The notes under the pieces were generated by a model. That model had not been told where the DNA came from. It saw only the letters and a list, made by a program, of their open reading frames with translations, and searched no databases. Below, piece after piece: positions 29,449 through 39,064 of a stretch of 64,000 bases of DNA (positions are counted from its first letter, which is position 1; every line of letters starts with the position of its first letter). Made by a program: the position numbers and the translations under genes. This stretch comes from Serratia marcescens subsp. marcescens ATCC 13880 (GTDB lineage Bacteria > Pseudomonadota > Gammaproteobacteria > Enterobacterales > Enterobacteriaceae): contig NZ_CP071238.1 of the NCBI RefSeq assembly GCF_017299535.1, positions 1,240,001 to 1,304,000 on the forward strand, given 5' to 3'.

Positions 29449-30178
29449 TTTGAACGCCGATCTCGGCGAAGGCTGCGCCAACGATCAGGCGCTGTTGCAA
29501 TTGGTGAGCTCGGCCAACATCGCCTGTGGCTTCCACGCCGGCGATGCGCAGACCATGCGTCAATCGGTGCGCTGGGCATTGCAGTACGGCGTGGCGATCG
29601 GCGCCCACCCGAGTTTTCCCGATCGGGAGAATTTCGGCCGCACCCGCATGCAGCTGCCGCCGGAAACGGTGTACGCGCAGGTGGTGTATCAGCTCGGGGC
29701 GCTGGCGGCCATCGCCCGCGCTGAGGGGGGGGTGATGGTGCACGTCAAGCCGCACGGCATGCTGTATAACCAGGCGGCGGTTGAACCGGCGCTGGCGGAA
29801 GCGATCGCCCGGGCGGTGCAGGCGGTCGATCCGGCGTTGCGGCTGGTGGGGCTGGCCGGGAGCGAGCTGATCCGCGCCGGGGAAAAACTCGGTCTGACCA
29901 CCCGGCAAGAGGTGTTCGCCGATCGCGGCTATCAGGCCGACGGCACGCTGGTGCCACGCGGTTTGCCGGGGGCGCTGATCGAGGACGACGAACAGGCGCT
30001 GGCGCAAACCCTGGAGATGGTGCGCCACCACCGGGTGCGCAGCGTGGATGGCGTCTGGGCCGCCGTTCAGGCGGAAACCGTCTGCCTGCACGGGGACGGC
30101 GAGCATGCGCTGGCGTATGCGCGCAAGCTGCGGGACAGTTTTGTTCAGCAGGGGATCCGCGTAAGCGCGGAGCAGTAA
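29438..30178 (+). CDS. pxpA: 5-oxoprolinase subunit PxpA (LamB/YcsF family)
   Basis: Third subunit of the oxoprolinase. The 246-residue product carries the family signatures [10 protein letters not shown] at the N-terminus, then [31 protein letters not shown] and [13 protein letters not shown], which supply the putative active-site histidines and aspartates. ATG 29438 is chosen by alignment with E. coli YbgL. Downstream, after 54 bases, come two membrane-protein genes and pcp, an arrangement not present in E. coli. Confidence 0.94.
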   Translation: MIVDLNADLGEGCANDQALLQLVSSANIACGFHAGDAQTMRQSVRWALQYGVAIGAHPSFPDRENFGRTRMQLPPETVYAQVVYQLGALAAIARAEGGVMVHVKPHGMLYNQAAVEPALAEAIARAVQAVDPALRLVGLAGSELIRAGEKLGLTTRQEVFADRGYQADGTLVPRGLPGALIEDDEQALAQTLEMVRHHRVRSVDGVWAAVQAETVCLHGDGEHALAYARKLRDSFVQQGIRVSAEQ

Positions 30179-30232
30179 AGCAAGACACAACATCACAAGC
30201 AAAAAACTATTAGAAAATATCGAGGGAAGACT

Positions 30233-30964
30233 ATGGAACAGGCCGTGAATCTCTGGCCACTGATCGGCATCGCCGCCATCGTGGTCGGATTTGTATTGCG
30301 TTTCAACCCGGTGCTGGTGGTGATCGCCGCCGGTATCATCACCGGTCTGGCGGCGCTGATGCCGCTGGACGTCATTCTGGAAAAGCTCGGCGAGGGCTTT
30401 CTCAACACCCGTAACCTGCCGCTGATCCTGCTGTTGCCGCTGGCGGTGATCGGCCTGCTGGAGCGCCACGGGCTGAAAGAGCGGGCGCAGGCGTGGATCG
30501 CCAAGATCAAAAGCGCCACCGCCGGCCGTCTGCTGATCGTGTACCTGTTCGTGCGCGAGATCACCGCGGCGATGGGGCTGACCAGCCTGGGCGGGCACCC
30601 GCAGATGGTGCGGCCGCTGCTGGCGCCGATGGCGGAAGGGGCGACGGAAAACCGCTACGGCGAGCTGCCGGAGCGCACCCGCCACCGCCTGCGCGCTATG
30701 TCGGCCGCGACCGACAATGTCGGGCTGTTCTTCGGTGAGGATATCTTCGTGGCGTTCGGCGCGATCATCTTCATGCATAACTTTATGCTGGAGTCCGGCG
30801 GCATTCAGACCGAGCCGCTGCATATCGCGCTGTGGGGCATTCCGACCGCCATTTTCGCTTTCCTGATCCACGCGTTCCGGCTGTATCGGATGGATAAACA
30901 GCTGAGCGCCGAGCTGGCGCAGCTGAATCAGGCGGCGCTGCAGGCGAAGGGGGAGGCACGATGA
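30233..30964 (+). CDS. DUF969 inner-membrane protein (putative permease component)
   Basis: A 243-residue protein with about five to six hydrophobic helices (WPLIGIAAIVVGFVLRF, VLVVIAAGIITGL, LPLILLLPLAVIGLL and others). It is a DUF969 family member; this family is regularly found next to DUF979 and pyrrolidone carboxyl peptidase. It overlaps the DUF979 gene by four bases (ATGA), so the two products probably form one complex. Position between 5-oxoproline hydrolase and Pcp suggests transport of 5-oxoproline or pyroglutamyl peptides. That is inference; no substrate motif is visible. Confidence 0.78.
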   Translation: MEQAVNLWPLIGIAAIVVGFVLRFNPVLVVIAAGIITGLAALMPLDVILEKLGEGFLNTRNLPLILLLPLAVIGLLERHGLKERAQAWIAKIKSATAGRLLIVYLFVREITAAMGLTSLGGHPQMVRPLLAPMAEGATENRYGELPERTRHRLRAMSAATDNVGLFFGEDIFVAFGAIIFMHNFMLESGGIQTEPLHIALWGIPTAIFAFLIHAFRLYRMDKQLSAELAQLNQAALQAKGEAR

Positions 30965-31980
30965 ACTTCCAGCAACAATATCTCTACTGGCTGGCCGGCG
31001 CGGTGCTGCTGATTGTGGCGGTGATGTCCTTCCGCGATCGCGCCAATCCGCGCCGCATCACCACCGGGCTGTTTTGGGGGTTGTACGGCCTGGTATTCCT
31101 GGTCGGCGACTGGACTTACCGCCTGCTGGGCGACGTACTGGGCGAAGGCAGTAACGAGAAACGCATGCTGCACATCATCGTTGGCGGGGTGGTGGTGGTG
31201 ATGGCTCTGATCGCCGGCTTCGGCGGCGTGCGCCTCGGCAGCTATCATCAGCGAACGCCGCAGGAGCGCGAGACCAGCGCCAAGCGTTTGGGCAACAAGC
31301 TGTTTATCCCCGCGTTGGCGATCCCGGTCGTGACGGTGATCGGCGTGCTGCTGTTCAACAACATTCCGGCGTTGCAAAGCGCGGTGTTCGGCAGCGGTAA
31401 CCACGCGACGCTGATCACCCTGTTCTCGATGACCGTCGGCTGCCTGATTGGCCTGGCGATCGCGGTGAAAATGACCCATGAGAAGGCGTTGCAGCCGGTG
31501 CAGGAAGCGCGGCGCCTGCTGGATTCGATCGGCTGGGCGTTCATTCTGCCGCAGATCCTCGCCACGCTGGGTCTGCTGTTTACCGTCGCCGGCGTTGGCA
31601 CTGCGATCTCGCATTTGACCCAGGAGTATCTGGCGGTCGATAACCGCTTTATCGCCGTGGCGGTCTACGCTATCGGTATGGCGGTGCTGACCATGGTGAT
31701 GGGCAACGCCTTCGCCGCGTTCCCGATCGTTACCGCCGGCATCGGCATTCCGATCCTGGTGTTGCAGCACGGCGGCAACCCGGCGGTGATGGCGGCGATC
31801 GGCATGTTCTCCGGCTATTGCGGCACCCTGATGACGCCGATGGCGGCGAACTTCAACATTGTGCCGGCGGCGCTGCTGGAGTTGCCGGACAAGAATGCGG
31901 TGATCAAGGCGCAGGTGCCGACCGGTGTGCTGCTGCTGTTGGTTAACGTGTTCCTGCTGTATTTCCTGATGTTCCTGTAG
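30961..31980 (+). CDS. DUF979 inner-membrane protein (putative permease component)
   Basis: A 339-residue polytopic protein with about nine to ten hydrophobic segments. It belongs to DUF979, the usual partner of DUF969. A conserved loop and helix pair ([20 protein letters not shown], then [23 protein letters not shown]) resembles the re-entrant regions of anion-transporter superfamily permeases. It starts four bases inside the DUF969 gene and ends eight bases before pcp. Substrate unknown; 5-oxoproline is the contextual guess. Confidence 0.78.
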   Translation: MNFQQQYLYWLAGAVLLIVAVMSFRDRANPRRITTGLFWGLYGLVFLVGDWTYRLLGDVLGEGSNEKRMLHIIVGGVVVVMALIAGFGGVRLGSYHQRTPQERETSAKRLGNKLFIPALAIPVVTVIGVLLFNNIPALQSAVFGSGNHATLITLFSMTVGCLIGLAIAVKMTHEKALQPVQEARRLLDSIGWAFILPQILATLGLLFTVAGVGTAISHLTQEYLAVDNRFIAVAVYAIGMAVLTMVMGNAFAAFPIVTAGIGIPILVLQHGGNPAVMAAIGMFSGYCGTLMTPMAANFNIVPAALLELPDKNAVIKAQVPTGVLLLLVNVFLLYFLMFL

Positions 31981-31988
31981 GAGTAAGG

Positions 31989-32633
31989 ATGCAAAAAGTA
32001 TTGATCACCGGCTTCGAGCCGTTTGGTGGTGAGCGCCTCAATCCCTCCTGGGAAGTGGTGAAGCAGCTCAACGATATGGAACTGGTCGGCACGCGCATTG
32101 TGGCGCGCCAGCTGCCGTGCGTGTTCGGCGCGGCGCTGGAGGCGCTCAACGCGGCGATCGACGAGGTGCAGCCGGTGATGGTGTTGGCTATCGGCCAGGC
32201 CGGCGGCCGCACCGATATCACGATTGAACGGGTGGCGATCAACGTCGACGACGCGCGTATCCCCGACAATCAGGGGCAGCAGCCGGTGGACGAGCCGATC
32301 GTCGCCGGCGGTCCGGCGGCCTATTTCAGCACTTTGCCGATCAAAGCGATGGTGAGTTCGATGCGCGAGGCCGGCATTCCGGCCGCCGTTTCGCAGACTG
32401 CCGGCACCTACGTGTGCAACCATGTCATGTATGGGCTGCTGCACCGTTTGAGCGGCCAACGCGAGGTGAAGGGCGGTTTTATCCATATCCCGTATTTGCC
32501 TGAGCAGGCGGCGGCGCACCCCGGCGCGCCGAGCATGGCGGCTTCGACGGTGCTGTTTGCGCTGGAGCTGGCCGTTTCCATCGCTTTGCAGGTGGAACAC
32601 GATCTGAAAGTGGTGGGCGGCGCGACGCATTAA
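31989..32633 (+). CDS. pcp: Pyrrolidone-carboxylate peptidase (pyroglutamyl peptidase I)
   Basis: Cytoplasmic cysteine peptidase of family C15 that removes N-terminal pyroglutamate (5-oxoproline) from peptides. The 214-residue product shows [15 protein letters not shown] at the N-terminus, the catalytic glutamate near residue 80 (TIERVAIN), the nucleophile cysteine 143 in [11 protein letters not shown] and a histidine near 166 (FIHIPYLP). Its product is the substrate of PxpABC encoded just upstream, so the run forms a peptide-to-glutamate salvage path. AGGAG precedes the ATG by six bases. Confidence 0.95.
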   Translation: MQKVLITGFEPFGGERLNPSWEVVKQLNDMELVGTRIVARQLPCVFGAALEALNAAIDEVQPVMVLAIGQAGGRTDITIERVAINVDDARIPDNQGQQPVDEPIVAGGPAAYFSTLPIKAMVSSMREAGIPAAVSQTAGTYVCNHVMYGLLHRLSGQREVKGGFIHIPYLPEQAAAHPGAPSMAASTVLFALELAVSIALQVEHDLKVVGGATH

Positions 32634-32687
32634 TCAAGAGAATCCCCGGCGCACCGGGCTGCGCCGGGTCTACGCAAGGAGTGGTCT

Positions 32688-33479
32688 ATGCCGGAAGGAC
32701 CGGAGATTCGCCGGGCGGCGGACAAACTGGCGGCGGCGGTGATCGATCAGCCGCTGACCGCCGTCGATTTCGCTTTTCCTCAGCTGAAACACTATCGCCA
32801 GCGTCTGCTCGGCGAGCGCATCGTCGCCATCGAGCCGCGCGGCAAGGCGCTGCTGACCCATTTCTCCAATGGGCTGACGATGTACAGCCACAACCAGCTG
32901 TATGGCGTGTGGAAAGTGGCGGCGGCGGGGGAGACGCCGGAGACCAAACGCGATCTGCGGGTGCGGCTGGAAACCGCCCGCAGCGCGATATTGCTCTACA
33001 GCGCTTCCGACATTACCCTCGGGCCGCGCGAGGAAATAGAACAACACCCGTTTTTGCAACGCATCGGCCCTGACGTGTTGGACATGTCGCTGACAGTGGA
33101 TGAGGTGCAGGAGCGGTTGCTGACGCCGCGTTTTCGCCGCAGGCAGCTGGGCGGCATGCTGCTCGACCAGGCGTTTCTCGCCGGATTGGGCAATTATCTG
33201 CGCGCCGAAATCCTGTGGCAGGCCGAACTGGCGCCGCAGCACAAACCGCAGGATCTGGCGCCAGAGGCGCTGTGGCGCCTGGCGGAGGCATTGCTGGCGG
33301 TGCCGCGCCTCTCCTACCAGACGCGCGGGCAGGCGGATGACAACCGTCATCACGGCGCTCTGTTTCGCTTCAAGGTATTTCATCGCAGCGGCGAGCCCTG
33401 CGAACGCTGCGGTGGGATGATCGTGCGCACCGATCTGTCGTCGCGGCCGTTTTATTGGTGCCCGGGTTGCCAGAAATAA
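32688..33479 (+). CDS. nei: Endonuclease VIII (DNA glycosylase/AP lyase)
   Basis: Base-excision repair enzyme for oxidised pyrimidines. The 263-residue product starts MPEGPEI, giving the catalytic proline (residue 2 before Met removal) and glutamate. It contains the conserved lysine loop ([10 protein letters not shown], near residue 53) and a helix-two-turn-helix ([14 protein letters not shown]). The C-terminal zinc finger has cysteines in CERCGG and CPGC. It follows pcp by 54 bases but belongs to the conserved pxp-nei-gltA neighbourhood seen in E. coli. Confidence 0.96.
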   Translation: MPEGPEIRRAADKLAAAVIDQPLTAVDFAFPQLKHYRQRLLGERIVAIEPRGKALLTHFSNGLTMYSHNQLYGVWKVAAAGETPETKRDLRVRLETARSAILLYSASDITLGPREEIEQHPFLQRIGPDVLDMSLTVDEVQERLLTPRFRRRQLGGMLLDQAFLAGLGNYLRAEILWQAELAPQHKPQDLAPEALWRLAEALLAVPRLSYQTRGQADDNRHHGALFRFKVFHRSGEPCERCGGMIVRTDLSSRPFYWCPGCQK

Positions 33480-33481
33480 CC

Positions 33482-33510
33482 AAAAAAAAACGCCGCCCGA
33501 AGGGGCGGCG
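33482..33510 (-). terminator. Rho-independent terminator after gltA
   Basis: The 8-bp arms CGCCGCCC (33491-33498) and GGGCGGCG (33503-33510) enclose a four-base loop. On the minus strand the stem is followed by nine T residues. It can also block convergent transcription from nei. Confidence 0.9.
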
Positions 33511-33537
33511 CTGTGCGGTTTCAGCCGGGTAAGCGGC

Positions 33538-34830
33538 TTACTTGTTTTTCAACTGGGATTTGAAATCACGCTCGGCATAGCCGGTGTACAGCTGACGCGG
33601 ACGGGCAATTTTGATGCCTTCGTCGTGCATTTCGTTCCAGTGGGCGATCCAGCCGATGGTGCGCGCGATGGCGAAGATCACGGTGAACATGGAAGAAGGA
33701 ATGCCCATCGCCTTCAGGATGATGCCGGAGTAGAAGTCGACGTTCGGGTACAGTTTCTTCTCGATGAAGTACGGGTCGTTCAGCGCGATGTGTTCCAGCT
33801 CCATCGCCACTTGCAGCAGGTTGTCGTCCTTCTTGTTCAGCTCTTTCAGCACTTCGTGACAGGTTTCGCGCATCACGGTGGCGCGCGGATCGTAGTTCTT
33901 GTACACGCGGTGGCCGAAGCCCATCAGGCGGAAGGAATCATTTTTGTCCTTGGCGCGCTTGATGAATTCCGGAATGTGCTCGACGGTCTTGATCTCTTCC
34001 AGCATTTTCAGCGCCGCTTCGTTGGCGCCGCCGTGCGCCGGCCCCCACAGGGAGGCGATGCCGGCCGCGATGCAGGCGAACGGGTTGGCGCCGGAAGAGC
34101 CGGCGGTGCGCACGGTTGAGGTAGAGGCGTTCTGCTCATGGTCGGCGTGCAGGATCAGGATGCGGTCCATGGCGCGTTCCAGCACCGGGTTCACCACGTA
34201 TTCTTCGCACGGAGTGGCGAACATCATGTGCAGGAAGTTGCCGGCGTAGGACAGATCGTTGCGCGGATAAACGAACGGCTGGCCCAGGGAGTATTTGTAG
34301 CACATCGCGGCCACGGTCGGCATTTTGGACAGCAGGCGGAACGCGGTGATTTCACGGTGACGCTCGTTGTTGACGTCCAGCGCATCGTGGTAGAACGCCG
34401 CCAGCGCGCCGGTTACGCCGCACAGCACCGCCATCGGGTGCGAGTCGCGGCGGAAGCCACGGAACAGATGGGTGATCTGGTCGTGGATCATGGTGTGACG
34501 GGTTACGGTGGTCTTGAAGGTTTCGAATTCTTCCGGCGTTGGGGTCTCGCCGTACAGCAGGATGTAGCACACTTCCAGGTAGGAAGACTCTTTCGCCAGC
34601 TGCTCGATAGGGAAGCCGCGGTGCAGCAGCACGCCTTTGTCGCCGTCGATGAAGGTAATCTTGGATTCGCAAGAAGCGGTGGAGGTAAAGCCGGGATCAA
34701 ATGTGAAATAACCTTTGGAACCCAGGGCGCGGACATCGAGGACATCAGGGCCCAGTGTCGGTGTCAATACGCCCAGTTCGATCGGAGCTTCGCTGTCGTT
34801 AATGGTTAGCGTCGCTTTCTTATCAGTCAT
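33538..34830 (-). CDS. gltA: Citrate synthase (type II)
   Basis: Condenses oxaloacetate and acetyl-CoA, the entry step of the TCA cycle. The 430-residue product is the hexameric, NADH-regulated gram-negative type, with the N-terminal regulatory domain ending near FTFDPGF. The catalytic histidines lie in [15 protein letters not shown] and [15 protein letters not shown], and the catalytic aspartate in NVDFYSGI. It is divergent from sdhC, as in E. coli. Confidence 0.98.
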   Translation of the reverse strand: MTDKKATLTINDSEAPIELGVLTPTLGPDVLDVRALGSKGYFTFDPGFTSTASCESKITFIDGDKGVLLHRGFPIEQLAKESSYLEVCYILLYGETPTPEEFETFKTTVTRHTMIHDQITHLFRGFRRDSHPMAVLCGVTGALAAFYHDALDVNNERHREITAFRLLSKMPTVAAMCYKYSLGQPFVYPRNDLSYAGNFLHMMFATPCEEYVVNPVLERAMDRILILHADHEQNASTSTVRTAGSSGANPFACIAAGIASLWGPAHGGANEAALKMLEEIKTVEHIPEFIKRAKDKNDSFRLMGFGHRVYKNYDPRATVMRETCHEVLKELNKKDDNLLQVAMELEHIALNDPYFIEKKLYPNVDFYSGIILKAMGIPSSMFTVIFAIARTIGWIAHWNEMHDEGIKIARPRQLYTGYAERDFKSQLKNK

Positions 34831-35011
34831 TTACTGTCTCCTTAGCGCCTTATTTTAAAAACCACTAACAACTGAAATACCTTAAATCTCTGCAGGTTGC
34901 CCGCAAAAAATGGTGCGGACGCTAACTCTGTGAGCGACTGCGCAACTGTGCGCGGGTAGGGTACAGAGTGCTGACCAGGCGAACGAGACGGGTGACCAGT
35001 TGTTAACGATT

Positions 35012-35039
35012 CATAGTAATTCGTTATAGTCTGTTAATC
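35012..35039 (-). promoter_or_regulatory. Candidate gltA promoter
   Basis: On the minus strand TTAACA and TATGAA are 16 bases apart, about 185 bases before the gltA start. Other AT-rich pairs in the region compete, so confidence is low. Confidence 0.35.
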
Positions 35040-35306
35040 TTACCTATGAGCTGTTCGAAGAGATGTGAACCTATCCCAATAATCTGTTTTTATGTGCTTT
35101 ATTTGCTTTTGACGCCGGCAAACTCGAGCGGGAAACAACGGCTATTGGGATAGGTTCGCCAAATACACTGTTGCATAACTCGAACCCGGGAGGAAGTGTA
35201 TCTGCTGACCCATAGCGCATCATAGGACCGTTTGTGCCCCTATATGTAATGGAAATGTTGATCTCTTGTCAAATCAGATAATTAATTTTGCACTAATTGT
35301 GAAATC

Positions 35307-35322
35307 CGTGATCTGAATCACT
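35307..35322. promoter_or_regulatory. CRP-like site upstream of sdhC
   Basis: CGTGATCTGAATCACT matches TGTGA-N6-TCACA at eight of ten positions and is centred about 46 bases before the sdhC -35 box. Confidence 0.6.
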
Positions 35323-35359
35323 GTTCGGGGGAAATGTTATCAAAGCGGTTGTATGAGAA

Positions 35360-35388
35360 TTGTAATCAGAATGTGATCCTCCTATACT
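35360..35388 (+). promoter_or_regulatory. sdhCDAB promoter
   Basis: TTGTAA (35360-35365) and TATACT (35383-35388) with an ideal 17-base spacer. Transcription would start near 35395. Confidence 0.7.
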
Positions 35389-35558
35389 GCCGCCAGGTCT
35401 CCGGATTACCCTGAAGTAGGAGCACCCAGCGTTATAAATGCGCGCCGTTTGAGCACAGAGGATGTTGATGTTTGAGCGCGTGACGTGTAAGGGTTTTAGG
35501 CTCTTAACGCTGTCTGATCCCCGCCCAGGCCCGGAGGAAGGAAAATAATAAGAGCTGT

Positions 35559-35948
35559 GTGGGCAAATACGTGAAAAAACAACGACCTGTCAACTTGGAT
35601 CTGCAAACGATCCGGTTCCCCGTAACTGCGATAGCGTCTATCTTACACCGAGTCTCTGGCGTAATTACCTTCGTTGCCGTGGGTATCCTCCTCTGGCTGC
35701 TGGGCCTGTCACTCTCTTCCCAAGAGGGGTTCCTACAGGCGGCCGCCATCATGAATAGCTTCATCGTCAAATTCATATTCTGGGGCATCCTCACGGCGCT
35801 GGCCTATCACATTTGCGGTGGCATCCGTCACTTGTTAATGGATTTTGGCTACATCGAAGAGAGTTTGGCCGCCGGCACCCGTTCCGCCCAGGTGGCGATC
35901 GGTCTGACCGTCGTGCTGTCAGTTCTGGCTGGAGTCCTCGTATGGTAA
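35559..35948 (+). CDS. sdhC: Succinate dehydrogenase cytochrome b556 subunit
   Basis: Membrane anchor of complex II that with SdhD binds heme b and ubiquinone. The 129-residue product has three membrane helices and the axial heme ligand histidine 84 (ALAYHICGG). Ser/Arg residues for quinone binding occur in SILHRVSGV. The start is GTG 35559, giving the same length as E. coli SdhC. The stop overlaps the sdhD start by seven bases. Confidence 0.96.
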   Translation: MGKYVKKQRPVNLDLQTIRFPVTAIASILHRVSGVITFVAVGILLWLLGLSLSSQEGFLQAAAIMNSFIVKFIFWGILTALAYHICGGIRHLLMDFGYIEESLAAGTRSAQVAIGLTVVLSVLAGVLVW

Positions 35949-36289
35949 ACAACGTTTCTGCATTAGGGCGCAACGGCGTGCACGATTGGCTGCTGCTGCG
36001 TGCTTCCGCGATCATCATCACCCTGTACGTCCTGTATATCCTGGGCTTTTTCGTCACGGCTCCGGAACTCACTTATGACATCTGGCGCGGTTTCTTCGCC
36101 ACTTCCATTACGAAAGTGTTCACTCTGCTGACCTTGCTGTCGATTCTGGTGCACGCCTGGATCGGGCTGTGGCAGGTGCTGACGGACTACGTCAAGCCGC
36201 TGGCGGTTCGCCTGGTGTTGCAGCTGGCTGTCGTGGTCGCGTTGCTGGTCTATTTACTGTACGGAACAATCGTAGTGTGGGGTGCTTAA
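35942..36289 (+). CDS. sdhD: Succinate dehydrogenase hydrophobic membrane anchor subunit
   Basis: Second membrane anchor of complex II. The 115-residue product has three helices. It starts [21 protein letters not shown], matching E. coli SdhD, with the proton-path and quinone-site residues in [21 protein letters not shown] 35942 lies inside the sdhC end and the stop abuts the sdhA ATG directly (TAAATG), so the four subunits are translated together. Confidence 0.96.
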   Translation: MVNNVSALGRNGVHDWLLLRASAIIITLYVLYILGFFVTAPELTYDIWRGFFATSITKVFTLLTLLSILVHAWIGLWQVLTDYVKPLAVRLVLQLAVVVALLVYLLYGTIVVWGA

Positions 36290-38056
36290 ATGAAACTGCC
36301 AGTCAGAGAGTTTGATGCCGTCGTAATCGGCGCCGGCGGTGCGGGCATGCGTGCCGCGCTGCAAATTTCCCAAGCGGGCTCGACCTGTGCCCTGCTGTCC
36401 AAAGTTTTCCCGACCCGTTCCCATACCGTGTCCGCACAGGGCGGCATTACCGTCGCGCTTGGCAACAGCCACGAGGACAACTGGGAATGGCATATGTACG
36501 ACACGGTGAAAGGTTCCGACTATATCGGTGACCAGGACGCCATCGAATATATGTGTAAAACCGGCCCGGAAGCGATTCTGGAACTGGAACACATGGGCCT
36601 GCCGTTCTCTCGTCTGGACGACGGCCGCATTTATCAGCGCCCGTTCGGCGGCCAGTCGCTGAACTTCGGCGGCGAGCAGGCGGCGCGTACCGCAGCCGCA
36701 GCCGACCGTACCGGCCATGCGCTGCTGCACACCCTGTACCAGCAGAACCTGAAAAACCACACCACCATCTTCTCCGAGTGGTATGCGCTTGATCTGGTGA
36801 AAAACCAGGACGGCGCGGTGGTCGGCACCACGGCTATCTGCATCGAAACCGGTGAAGTGGTTTACTTCAAAGCCAAGGCCACCGTGCTGGCGACCGGCGG
36901 CGCAGGCCGCATTTACCAGTCCACCACCAACGCCCACATTAACACCGGCGACGGTGTCGGCATGGCGCTGCGCGCCGGCGTGCCGGTGCAGGACATGGAA
37001 ATGTGGCAGTTCCACCCGACCGGCATCGCCGGCGCGGGCGTGCTGGTAACCGAAGGCTGCCGCGGCGAAGGCGGTTACCTGCTGAACAAGCACGGCGAGC
37101 GCTTCATGGAGCGTTATGCGCCGAACGCCAAAGATCTGGCGGGCCGCGACGTGGTTGCCCGTTCGATCATGATCGAAATCCGCGAAGGCCGCGGCTGCGA
37201 CGGTCCTTGGGGCCCGCACGCCAAGCTGAAGCTGGATCACCTGGGCAAAGAGGTGCTGGAATCCCGTCTACCGGGCATTCTGGAACTGTCCCGCACCTTC
37301 GCGCACGTCGATCCGGTGAAAGAGCCGATCCCGGTTATCCCAACCTGTCACTATATGATGGGCGGCATTCCGACCAAGGTGACCGGCCAGGCGCTGACCG
37401 TGAACGAGAAGGGCGAAGACGTGGTGATCCCGGGGCTGTTCGCCGTGGGCGAAATCGCCTGCGTATCGGTGCATGGCGCCAACCGCCTGGGCGGCAACTC
37501 GCTGCTCGACCTGGTGGTGTTCGGCCGTTCCGCCGGCATGCACCTGCAGGAATCGCTGGAAGAGCAGGGCGTGAGCCGTGACGCCAGCGACTCCGACGTG
37601 GAAGCCTCGCTGGACCGTCTGAATCGTTGGAACAACACCCGTTCCGGCGAAGACCCGGTCGAAATTCGCAAAGCGCTGCAGTCTTGCATGCAGCACAACT
37701 TCTCGGTATTCCGCGAAGGCGATGCGATGGCCAAGGGCCTGGAAGAACTGAAAGTGATCCGTGAACGTCTGAAGAACGCACGCCTGGACGATACCTCCAG
37801 CGAGTTCAACACCCAGCGCATCGAATGTCTGGAGTTGGATAACCTGATGGAGACCGCGTATTCCACCGCCGTGTCGGCCAACTTCCGTACCGAGAGCCGT
37901 GGCGCGCACAGCCGCTTCGACTATCCGGAACGCGATGACGCCAACTGGCTGTGCCATTCGCTGTATCTGCCGCAATCGGAAAGCATGACGCGTCGTGAAG
38001 TGAACATGCAACCGAAGCTGCGCCCGGCATTCCCGCCGAAAGTGCGTTCTTACTAA
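36290..38056 (+). CDS. sdhA: Succinate dehydrogenase flavoprotein subunit
   Basis: Catalytic subunit that oxidises succinate to fumarate with covalently bound FAD. The 588-residue product has the dinucleotide-binding [10 protein letters not shown], the FAD-attachment histidine 45 in [12 protein letters not shown], and substrate-site residues in [11 protein letters not shown] and [17 protein letters not shown]. No oddities. sdhB follows after 16 bases. Confidence 0.98.
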   Translation: MKLPVREFDAVVIGAGGAGMRAALQISQAGSTCALLSKVFPTRSHTVSAQGGITVALGNSHEDNWEWHMYDTVKGSDYIGDQDAIEYMCKTGPEAILELEHMGLPFSRLDDGRIYQRPFGGQSLNFGGEQAARTAAAADRTGHALLHTLYQQNLKNHTTIFSEWYALDLVKNQDGAVVGTTAICIETGEVVYFKAKATVLATGGAGRIYQSTTNAHINTGDGVGMALRAGVPVQDMEMWQFHPTGIAGAGVLVTEGCRGEGGYLLNKHGERFMERYAPNAKDLAGRDVVARSIMIEIREGRGCDGPWGPHAKLKLDHLGKEVLESRLPGILELSRTFAHVDPVKEPIPVIPTCHYMMGGIPTKVTGQALTVNEKGEDVVIPGLFAVGEIACVSVHGANRLGGNSLLDLVVFGRSAGMHLQESLEEQGVSRDASDSDVEASLDRLNRWNNTRSGEDPVEIRKALQSCMQHNFSVFREGDAMAKGLEELKVIRERLKNARLDDTSSEFNTQRIECLELDNLMETAYSTAVSANFRTESRGAHSRFDYPERDDANWLCHSLYLPQSESMTRREVNMQPKLRPAFPPKVRSY

Positions 38057-38072
38057 TTGCGGAGATCGACAG

Positions 38073-38789
38073 ATGAAACTCGAATTTTCCATTTATCGCT
38101 ACAATCCGGATGTCGACGACGCGCCGCACATGCAGGATTACACCCTGGAAGCGGAAGAAGGTCGCGACATGATGCTGCTGGATGCGTTGATCCAGCTGAA
38201 AGAAAAAGACCCGACCCTGTCGTTCCGTCGCTCATGCCGCGAAGGCGTGTGCGGTTCCGACGGCCTGAACATGAACGGTAAAAACGGCCTCGCGTGCATC
38301 ACTCCGATTTCGTCGCTGCGCAAAGGCAACGGCAAGATCGTGATCCGTCCGCTGCCGGGCCTGCCGGTAGTGCGCGATCTGGTGGTGGATATGGGCCAGT
38401 TCTATACCCAATATGAAAAGATCAAGCCATACCTGCTGAACGACGGCAAGAACCCGCCGGCGCGCGAGCACCTGCAATCGCCGGAGCAGCGCGCCAAGCT
38501 GGACGGTCTGTACGAGTGCATCCTGTGCGCCTGCTGTTCAACCTCTTGCCCATCGTTCTGGTGGAACCCGGACAAGTTCATCGGCCCAGCCGGTCTGTTG
38601 GCGGCGTATCGCTTCCTGATCGACAGCCGTGACACGGAAACGCAAGAACGTTTAGATGATCTGGACGACGCTTTTAGTGTTTTCCGCTGCCATAGCATTA
38701 TGAATTGTGTCAGTGTATGTCCTAAAGGCTTGAACCCGACGCGTGCGATCGGGCATATCAAGTCCATGCTGCTGCAACGCGGCGCATAA
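38073..38789 (+). CDS. sdhB: Succinate dehydrogenase iron-sulfur subunit
   Basis: Electron-transfer subunit linking SdhA to the quinone site. The 238-residue product holds the [2Fe-2S] cysteines in SCREGVCGSDG and NGLAC. Its [4Fe-4S] and [3Fe-4S] cysteines lie in CILCACCSTSCPS, CHSIMNCVSVCPKG and nearby. A 275-bp spacer with a long inverted repeat separates it from sucA. Confidence 0.98.
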   Translation: MKLEFSIYRYNPDVDDAPHMQDYTLEAEEGRDMMLLDALIQLKEKDPTLSFRRSCREGVCGSDGLNMNGKNGLACITPISSLRKGNGKIVIRPLPGLPVVRDLVVDMGQFYTQYEKIKPYLLNDGKNPPAREHLQSPEQRAKLDGLYECILCACCSTSCPSFWWNPDKFIGPAGLLAAYRFLIDSRDTETQERLDDLDDAFSVFRCHSIMNCVSVCPKGLNPTRAIGHIKSMLLQRGA

Positions 38790-38842
38790 ACGGAATGAGA
38801 TGCTGCGCCGGGCTCTTTTCCGGCGCACATCCCATAGGGGAG

Positions 38843-38914
38843 GGAACCTCTAAAAACTGACCCGCGGCTGCGGCGCTATGCAGCCTGGTTCTTCCGCCGG
38901 TTTTTAGAGGTTCC
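38843..38914. repeat. Perfect 15-bp inverted repeat in the sdhB-sucA spacer
   Basis: GGAACCTCTAAAAAC (38843-38857) and GTTTTTAGAGGTTCC (38900-38914) are exact reverse complements around a 42-base GC-rich loop. Transcribed, they form a long stable stem. With its compact 72-bp size it also looks like a small dispersed repeat of the MITE type. There is no T-run after it, so read-through into sucA is expected. Confidence 0.75.
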
Positions 38915-39064
38915 TTGTAAGGGACCGCAAGGTCCATAACAGAACGTATCGGGCCGTCATGGCCGCAAGTACGTCGAGTGAACCGTTTTACGGCAAACCG
39001 TATTCATCACGGTAATTATGTTAACCACGGCGAAAACTAAAGCTTCAAAGCTTAAGGGATCATG

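Larger units (their letters stand above)
34831..35558. other. Divergent gltA-sdhC control region
   Basis: This 728-bp gap has no credible gene. It holds a candidate gltA promoter on the minus strand, a CRP-like site, and a good sdhC promoter followed by a leader of about 165 bases. The region between about 35100 and 35250 shows no element I can name. Catabolite, oxygen (ArcA/FNR) and iron control of this region is known in E. coli, but I could only see the CRP-like site clearly. Confidence 0.6.
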
